This document shows, piece by piece, positions 57,344-64,000 of a DNA stretch of 64,000 nucleotides. This DNA comes from Macrobrachium rosenbergii (lineage: Eukaryota; Arthropoda; Malacostraca; Decapoda; Palaemonidae): NCBI RefSeq assembly GCF_040412425.1, contig NC_089744.1:26392001-26456000 (forward strand), in the 5' to 3' direction. The notes under the pieces are model-generated. The model saw nothing but the letters and a program-made list of their open reading frames with translations, was not told the DNA's origin and did no database searches. Position numbers and translations under genes: made by a program. Positions within the stretch are counted from its first letter, which is position 1. Every line of letters begins with the position of its first letter.

Positions 57344-57584
57344 CAGCCTTGTTTAATATAAGTCGAAGTGGTAACTCACTCTCTCTGCATTGGCTGGAAG
57401 GCTTAGAAGTACATATGTATATGTTTTTAAGGGTACTAATGTTTAAGATGACTTTGAAATTATGATAATAATATAATTTCAAAGGTTAATACAGTAATAG
57501 GATAATACAGTATTCGTGGATTTTAACTATTGGGGGGGGGGCCTTCTGCAACGCATCTCCTGCGAATACGAGGGGTTTACTGTA

Positions 57585-58890
57585 GTCGTTTAGGCTGTCT
57601 CTATTCTAGGACATGGCATTTATTGCCCAAGTTACTGGATCCAATTATGAGAACAGTACTATTAGATCCAGCAAAGATATCCCCCAGACCTGCCAAAGGA
57701 GTTTGCATGTATTCAAGGAAAGGGAACACTCAAAGGGAAGATGTGGTGGACCCTGCTCAGGAGTGTTTGCCATGACATTGTAAACTTCTAGAACAAATTA
57801 CTGCACAATGAAAACCTTGTGCCTTTCTCCCCAATGGAAGATTTCTGGATGATTGTGAAATCATTAGAAGTGGTGCTGCTGAAAGAGTCCCCTCCAAGTG
57901 GTAAGTGGTTTCGGGTTGCCACTAGTGAGGTCTAGGATGTCCAGAAACCACTCTAATTAGGGCCATAGGGGGAGATGAGACTTATCTAAATAGTCATGAT
58001 ATTTCTGTACTTCATCTGGGCTTGTCTCAGCGGACCAAAGGTGGAAAAGAGTAGACATCTAATTCATCCTATAGAGCTTGGTGTCCACCACCCAAGCCAT
58101 TGGATCCAGCTACAGAGAACATTGTGGTAGTAGTCTGCAGTTCAAAGATGTGGTGAACAGGACCAACACAGGTACTCTCAGACCTACCAAAGGGCAGTGT
58201 GGTGCTAGCAATGGCCTTAGGAAAGACTTCTCTGTCCTTAATTCAAATCCTAAGGACATGGCAGCATGAAAGATCTTTGACACTGTATAGAGGTCTATGG
58301 ATGATAAGATGACTTAGGCTGAGAGGTAGATGAGGACAACAAGGCTGAATCACGCAAGTTGATAATAAGTAGCAGTGGAATCAAGCATCTCTCCCAAATT
58401 GCTAACTGAGTATTCAGGGAAACTATAAGGAGCAAAGTGGTCAACCCCATTCAGGGAATGGAGTTCTGCTGAAGGGTTCAAGGTGGAGAGCTCCTAGAAG
58501 GTCTCACTCCTTTTCATCATTGTTTGTCATCATGCTTTACATGTGGTGAACATTAAAAACTGAAACACACCAAAGAGTACGGATGAACCAACCAGAGCTG
58601 GTGACAACCTCTGCCAAAGGCAAACCACCTGGTAGAATGTTAAGAACCCACTCATGTGAAGAACAGTAAGTCACTGATCTAGGAGAGAGAGGTAATGAGG
58701 AGCACTCGTAGGTCGTTACCCGTTTGATCCAAAGGCCTTTCATACTTAGCAATACTATGTATCCTTATGATTAATCCCAAAGATTTAACTAAAGGAAACT
58801 CAAAATTGTTTGTATAAAATTTTTTACTACTTAGTGTTTGTTTTATTGTACAGTACATTTAGGACTTACCAGCAATGGTAAGGGAAAATG
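57585..58890 (+). other. HARS intron 6 sequence, origin unclear
   Basis: GC content is higher than in neighbouring intron parts. Similar phrases such as TTGGATCCAGCTACAGAGAAC and TACTGGATCCAATTATGAGAAC recur about 460 bp apart, which suggests an old repeat or retroelement relic. No domain could be recognised. Confidence 0.35.
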
Positions 58891-58922
58891 TTAACTTCAG
58901 CAGCAAATGCTGCTGAAGTTAA
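58891..58922. repeat. Perfect hairpin, 15 bp arms with 2-base loop
   Basis: TTAACTTCAGCAGCA, AA, TGCTGCTGAAGTTAA. It is isolated, with no matching repeat elsewhere in the window. Confidence 0.9.
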
Positions 58923-59139
58923 GTAAATTTTTAACTTCATCTCTTAAGCAAAGGAGAGCTTACTATATATTGTCATTATAGGCAATACTGGTCTTACATG
59001 AAACTGATGCTAGTTATATGTAGTTAATCATACAAGAGCTGGTTTTTTGAACACCGAACACTGGACTGTGAAAGTCATAATGTTGTGTCAAGATTACACT
59101 CCTGCTACCTTGCTTTAACTAGTTTTTCCTAGCTCTAAG

Positions 59140-59320
59140 GGAGACTGTTGACGGTCTTTATGGATTCCCATTTATCAAGAACACTGCGGTATTCCTGCAG
59201 TACACAAAGCACTGGACTTGATACTGAAGTAGAGGGAAATTGTGGTTTCTGATGTGGCATTATAATTAATGTCCAAGACCTGTATGTTTGTCTTAACAAG
59301 GGTATACTTTAATGGAAGGT
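59140..59320 (+). pseudogene. Possible retroelement integrase zinc-finger relic
   Basis: In broken frames the sequence reads EHCGIPAVHKALDLIL and, after a shift, VQDLYVCLNKG. This resembles the HHCC domain of Gypsy-type integrases (H...H then C..C and NKG), but one Cys is missing and stops interrupt it. The identification is tentative. Confidence 0.3.
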
Positions 59321-59890
59321 ACTTATTTCATGGAAGTTGTAGTGTACTATGGAAAGTTTTAGGACTTCCAGGCATCTGTGGGTGGTCACACAATGCTGAG
59401 AACAAACAATACAGATAATGCTGGATGTGATATATCATTGTATGATGCCTAGCCGTCAGTTTTGTAACATCAAGAAGGACTTATATCCAAAACTTTTAAT
59501 GAGACATGAAGCTGTGGAGATTTATTAAAATATCTTAGCAAAGGAAGGAAAGAAAAAGTTTGGTTGGATGTTTTGGGTATTGAACTACTTCCAACAGTAC
59601 CAATATTTATTGCATAGATAATTGTTATTGAGGAAAAAAATGACTCATTATAAATATGACTCAAATAAATAGGCTTCGTCAGAAGTAGAGCAACGGTGCA
59701 CATGTACCTGTGTTGCCATTGAAATATTTAGAAACTTAGCAGTGTATCAGAGAAGGACAATGAAGTAACCAGTACAGTACTAAAATAAATGGTATAGGAG
59801 AAAGAAGCCAAAAAGTAATAGGTAAAATGAATGCAGTGTAAGCCAGCCATGTAACAAATGGGTTCTTGCTTTTTAAGAAGCTCCCATGTA

Positions 59891-61262
59891 CCGGGTGTTT
59901 CGAAATTAGAGGCTCCCTCTACAGCATAAACTAAAATTGATATGGACAAAAACAAAAGTAATTCAGAACAGGTATTTATTTAAGTTTCTCTCTGAGTATT
60001 TAATATTTTGTGTGGCCTCCATCTGCCTTTACCACAGCCTGCATTCTTGAGGGGTATGATTTCAGCAAATGGCAAAAAAGCTGAGACTCAAGCTCCATTT
60101 CCCTGAGCACTTCGGTCACCTCTCTTCGCAGGTCGTCGAGGCTTGGTATACCATCATAGTTCACTGTGCACACTTCAACATGATCCTTTAAGATACTACC
60201 AGTGTTTTCACACACATTAAGGTCAGGGGAGCTACCTGGAAACTCACTTGACGAGAAGAAATCGATACCACTGTTTCGAAGCAGCTCCTGTGTCTGAAGA
60301 GCCTTGAAACATGGTGCCTTATCATGCAAAAATTTGACTTCTTCAACAGATAACACATTTTCAGGATCTTTGAGGAAAGGAAATATTCCACGAGTAAGCA
60401 CAGTTTCTCTGAAGTATTTGCCATTCCATGACTGTCCTTTTTCTTTGATGATCCACATTAACCGTTTGGCTGTGAAACAGAGAAAAATTCCCAAACATTC
60501 AGGAAATTTCAAAACTTGGCGATAGCGCACATCATCGCTGATATCATCCAACTTTGCAGCCCAAATGATGTCTTTTTTATGATTTGGCTTCCTGACTGTG
60601 TAAATGAAGAATTCATCTGATGCAGCAACATGGAGAAAGTCAGCTTCATCCCAATCTTTAAGAATGAACCACAAAACCATGCATGGTCTTCTCTCTGTTG
60701 CTGAGTGATGTTGGGCTTGCTGATAACATGAAATGGCTTGATACCAGATTTTTTCAACTTACGATATACAGCACTATAACTTCTCTTCTTTCCCCTTTTT
60801 CTTTCTAGTTCAAGCGCTAATTTACATAAAGACTTTCTTGGTCTACCCACTGCCTCAGCTATAATGTCTTTTGACCCCTGAGAAAGGAATTTAGGCCTTC
60901 CAAGATTCTCACTCTTTTCGCGATGACAGTCATATGTAGTTTTGTTCCAGTTTCTTTTAACAAAGGATTCATCTCTTTTAATGTATTTAGCTATCCAGGA
61001 ATGTGAAATGAAAGATGTGCCAGTATCCCTGGCCTCTCTGAAGGTTATAGCCTCGGATTCGGTCAATCCATCTGATTTCCTCTGAGTCGTTAGCCATGGC
61101 TGTATCTAAGTCCGTCACTCAGTCTGAAAATACAAGAAATGTAAAATGAAAAATAGCTTAATAGAAACTTAAAATAATGTACTTGGAGATAGGCTACAGC
61201 AGAAAACTTCATAACTTTCCATTTGTTCTGTGGAGGGGGGGCTCTAATTTTGAAACACCCGG
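59891..61262 (-). mobile_element. Tc1/mariner-superfamily transposon (1372 bp)
   Basis: Imperfect inverted ends CCGGGTGTTTCGAAATTAGA and TCTAATTTTGAAACACCCGG are flanked by TA at 59889-59890 and 61263-61264. The transposase lies on the minus strand. The size is normal for a complete Tc1/mariner element. Confidence 0.9.
60000..61066 (-). pseudogene. Tc1/mariner-type transposase, DD37E, frameshifted
   Basis: Frame 61066-60509 encodes the paired helix-turn-helix N-terminus (SEAITFREARDTGTSFISHS, SWIAKYIKRDESFVKRNWN) and a GRPRKS-type linker. Frame 60680-60000 holds VAASDEFFIYTV (first Asp), VKFLHDKAPCFKALQ (second Asp) and GSSPDLNVCENTG (Glu). I count 37 residues between the second Asp and the Glu, which would place it in the DD37E group. 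The frames overlap at 60509-60680, so one shift in that interval breaks the gene. No other stop lies in the core, so it is younger than most elements here. Confidence 0.85.
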
Positions 61263-61552
61263 TATATGTTAAGAGTAAAAGGAATGAAGTAGAAACATAA
61301 AAAAAGAAAAGAGTATAATAATAATAAGAAAGCCAAAATACTTGGTACATGAATAAAAAACTAATAGAATGTATGTTGAAAATAAAAGTATCCGAGAGAC
61401 TTTCAGTTATCAGAATGCATGTTATATAGATCCCAATTAGCTTTAAATATGAATGTATATAAGTGTACACTACCTCCCAAGAGATGATATGAACATATAG
61501 CAATGTATAAACTTTTTATTTTTGCATTTTTTTGACAGCCTGGGTAATTTAA

Positions 61553-63740
61553 CCCTTAAACGCCTACTGGACGTATCATACGTCGACTAAAATTGTCTGT
61601 TGGGTGCCAAGTGGACGTACCGTACGTCGACTACAAAAAATTTCAATCTTCGGTCAACTTTAACTCGACCGAAATGGTCGAAAAACGCAATTGTAAGCCA
61701 AAACTCTTACATTCTAGTAATATTCAATCTTGTACCTTCATTTTACAACAAATTGGAAGTCTCTAGCACAATATTTCGATTTATGGTGAATTTTTGAAAA
61801 AAACTTTTTCTTACGCTCGCTGTAACTCGCCAAAAATTTCAGAAATTCTTTCGTCATTTTGTCGTAATTTTTGCACTGTTCTATATTAGTCATTACATAA
61901 AGTTTTATATATGAAAATGTGCGCAATTTCATGTAAAATACAGCAAAATACAACCCATGGTTGTAGCTTTTATCAGTTTGGAAATATTTTCATATAAACC
62001 ACGATAACTGCCAAAATTTCAACCTTCGGTCAACTTTGACTCGACCGAAATGGTAAAAAAACGCAATTGTAAGCTAAAACTCTTACATTCTAGTAATATT
62101 CAATCATTTACCTTCATTTTGCAACCAATTGGAAGTCTCTAGCACAATATTTCGATTTATGGTGAATTTTTGAAAAAACTTTTTCCTTACGTCCGCGCCA
62201 GAAATTCTTTCGTCACGTTGTCGTAATGTTTGCTTCGTTTTATATTAGTCGTTACATAAAGTTTTATATATGGAAATGTGCGCAATTTCATTTAGAATAC
62301 AACAGGAAATAACTCATGGTTGTAGCTTTTATCAGTTTTGAAATATTTTCATATAAATCACGATAACTGCCAAAATTTCAACCTTCGGTCAACTTTAACT
62401 CGACCGAAATGGTAAAAAAATGCAATTATAAGCTAAAACGCTTACATTCTAGTAATATTCAATCATGTACCTTCATTTTGCAACCAATTGGAAGTCTCTA
62501 GCACAATATTTCGATTTATGGTGAATTTCTGAAAAAAAACTTTTTCCTTACGTCTGCGTTGCGTAACTCGGCGAACATCTCAGAAATTCTTTCACACGTT
62601 GTTGTAATGTTTGCATCATTTTACATTAGTCGTTACATAAACTTTTATATATGAAAATGTGCGCAATTTCATGTAGAATACAACAGAAAATAGCTCATGG
62701 TTGTAGCTTTTATCAGTTTTGAAATATTTTCACATAAACTACGATAACTGCCAAAATTTCAACCTTCGGTCAACTTTAACTCGACCGAAATGGTAAAACA
62801 ATGCAATTGTAAGCTAAAACTCTTACATTCTAGTAATATTCAATCGTTTACCTTCATTTTGCAATAAATTGGAAGTCTCTAGCACAATATTTCTATTTTT
62901 GGTGAATTTTTGAAAAAAACATTTTCCTTACGTCTGCGCGGTAACTCGGCCGAACATCTCAGAAATTCTTTCGTCACATTGTCGTAATATTTACACCTTT
63001 TTATATTAATCGTTACTTAAAGTTTTATATATGAAAATGTGCGCAATTTCATGTACAATACAACAGAAAATAACTCATGGTTGTAGCTTTTATCAGTTCT
63101 TAAATATTTTCATATAAATCACGATAAATAGAAAAAATTCGACTTTCGGTCAACTTTAACTTGACCGAAATGGTCGAAAACTGCAATTGTAAGCTAAAAC
63201 ACTTACAGTCTAGTAATATTCAATCAATTAGCTTCATTTTTCAACAAACGGGAAGTTTCTAGCACAATATTTCGATTTATGGTGAATTTTTGAAAAAAAA
63301 ATTTTTTTACGCTCTGTTGGCGTTTAATTCATGCGTCATTTTGGGATAATATTTTCTCTGTGTTGCTTTGATCGTTTTACAATTTGTTATATTCCAAAAT
63401 CATCGCAATTTAGTGTACAATACAAAGAAAAACAAAATAACCCGTTAGCTTCAACCGTTTTGCTCACACAGCGATTTGTATAAAATTATATATGAAAAAT
63501 TTTTTTGCGCTGTCATATATTTCAATATTTATATATGATAATGATATTTTTTCATTTCTGATGGTTGCATACTAAACTTCAGGCAATGACAAAAAAAGGA
63601 GCCAAAATGAACTCTTAATCTTAAAAATTAAGCGTGCTGTGATTTTTGAAAAAAACTTTTTTTCCGCTTCGGCGCTAACTCTCCAAACGCCGCCAGCATA
63701 CGGGAGACGTTTTTGTAAATAGAGGCTCGGCGTTTAAGGG
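61553..63740 (+). mobile_element. piggyBac-like nonautonomous element, copy 2 (2188 bp)
   Basis: The perfect 12 bp inverted ends CCCTTAAACGCC and GGCGTTTAAGGG are flanked by TTAA at 61549-61552 and 63741-63744. Five internal units are marked by TAGTAATATTC at 61715, 62091, 62450, 62831 and 63211 (periods 376, 359, 381, 380). In reverse these periods equal those of copy 1 within a few bases. Subterminal GGACGTA(T/C)C(A/G)TACGTCGACT-like blocks occur twice near 61570-61630. There is no coding frame. The TTAA target and CCC...GGG ends suggest piggyBac-type mobilisation, which is inference. Confidence 0.82.
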
Positions 63741-63744
63741 TTAA

Positions 63745-64000
63745 GTATCTACCCTCCATGAGTTGAGCTGACCACTGGGTCCTGAGAGGTTAAATGTTTA
63801 AAGTTACTCATGCAAACAAACTAAATTGTTAATCTTGGAGTTTTGTAATAATTTGCCTTGAATTGCTGCCTGCCTTGTTGTTTCAAGAAAAAAATTGTGT
63901 TCCAGTAAAATTTAATCACTAGGTATTTCAATGACTGTGCATTTGTTTCCAGACAAGACTGCTTTATTTATATATTTAGAAAACATGATTTGAACCTTTA
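63745..64000 (+). other. HARS intron 6 sequence at the window edge
   Basis: AT-rich, with no exon or repeat recognised. Confidence 0.5.

Larger units (their letters stand above)
53172..57582 (+). mobile_element. Tigger-family derivative carrying nested elements
   Basis: The left end CAGTAAACTCCCCATATTTG follows TA (53170-53171), and the right end GAGGGGTTTACTG precedes TA (57583-57584). The inner right part (57430-57520) matches 29530-29620 of the Tigger at 25214-29771. No transposase remains. Inside are the mariner palindrome (53586-54390), a piggyBac-like element (54489-56664), three CT microsatellites and an AAT repeat at 53391-53417. Without the two nested elements the body is about 1.4 kb. 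Confidence 0.7.

Noticed and set aside
63745..64000. A seventh HARS exon at the right edge
   Set aside because: No frame matching the VNDRR-type block or later HisRS motifs was found in any reading frame.

Overview
The window is eukaryotic DNA, most likely from a decapod (or other malacostracan) crustacean. The reasons are a long-intron gene whose protein is animal-like, very long CT microsatellites, and dense nested DIRS-like, Tigger, mariner and SINE copies. The species assignment is inference from composition and repeat style; nothing in the sequence proves it.

The only host gene I can support is a plus-strand histidyl-tRNA synthetase gene (HARS). Six exons are visible: 12977-13111, 31133-31210, 31491-31601, 38990-39064, 52084-52279 and 52570-52703. 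They join with matching phase into one open frame that runs from a mitochondrial-type presequence through class II motifs 1 and 2. The gene continues past the right edge. Introns are 18 kb, 0.3 kb, 7.4 kb, 13 kb, 0.3 kb and more than 11 kb, and nearly all intron sequence is transposon.

Layout. 1-7360 is a DIRS-like tyrosine-recombinase retrotransposon (family A) with inverted terminal repeats and an internal complementary region, interrupted by a SINE. 7361-12690 is an older decayed DIRS-like copy (family B). 12977-13111 is HARS exon 1. 13816-24295 holds pieces of family B/C DIRS-like elements, Tigger-type MITEs and an RTE fragment. 25214-29771 is a Tigger (pogo) element carrying both a plus-strand and an inverted deleted transposase. 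30439-33690 holds a SINE, a CT tract, HARS exons 2-3, a DIRS-like tail and a MITE. 34051-51965 holds three further large DIRS-like copies around HARS exon 4. 52084-52703 carries HARS exons 5-6. 53172-57582 is a Tigger derivative enclosing a mariner palindrome and a piggyBac-like element. 59891-61262 is a Tc1/mariner element with a DD37E transposase. 61553-63740 is a second, inverted copy of the piggyBac-like element.

No transposon gene here looks intact: every reverse transcriptase, recombinase and transposase carries frameshifts, stops, deletions or catalytic substitutions. The most informative points are the short mitochondrial-presequence exon of HARS, the mariner palindrome, the paired piggyBac-like elements with five internal repeat units, several insertions whose empty site can be read from sibling copies in the same window, and the sense orientation of all large DIRS-like copies relative to HARS.
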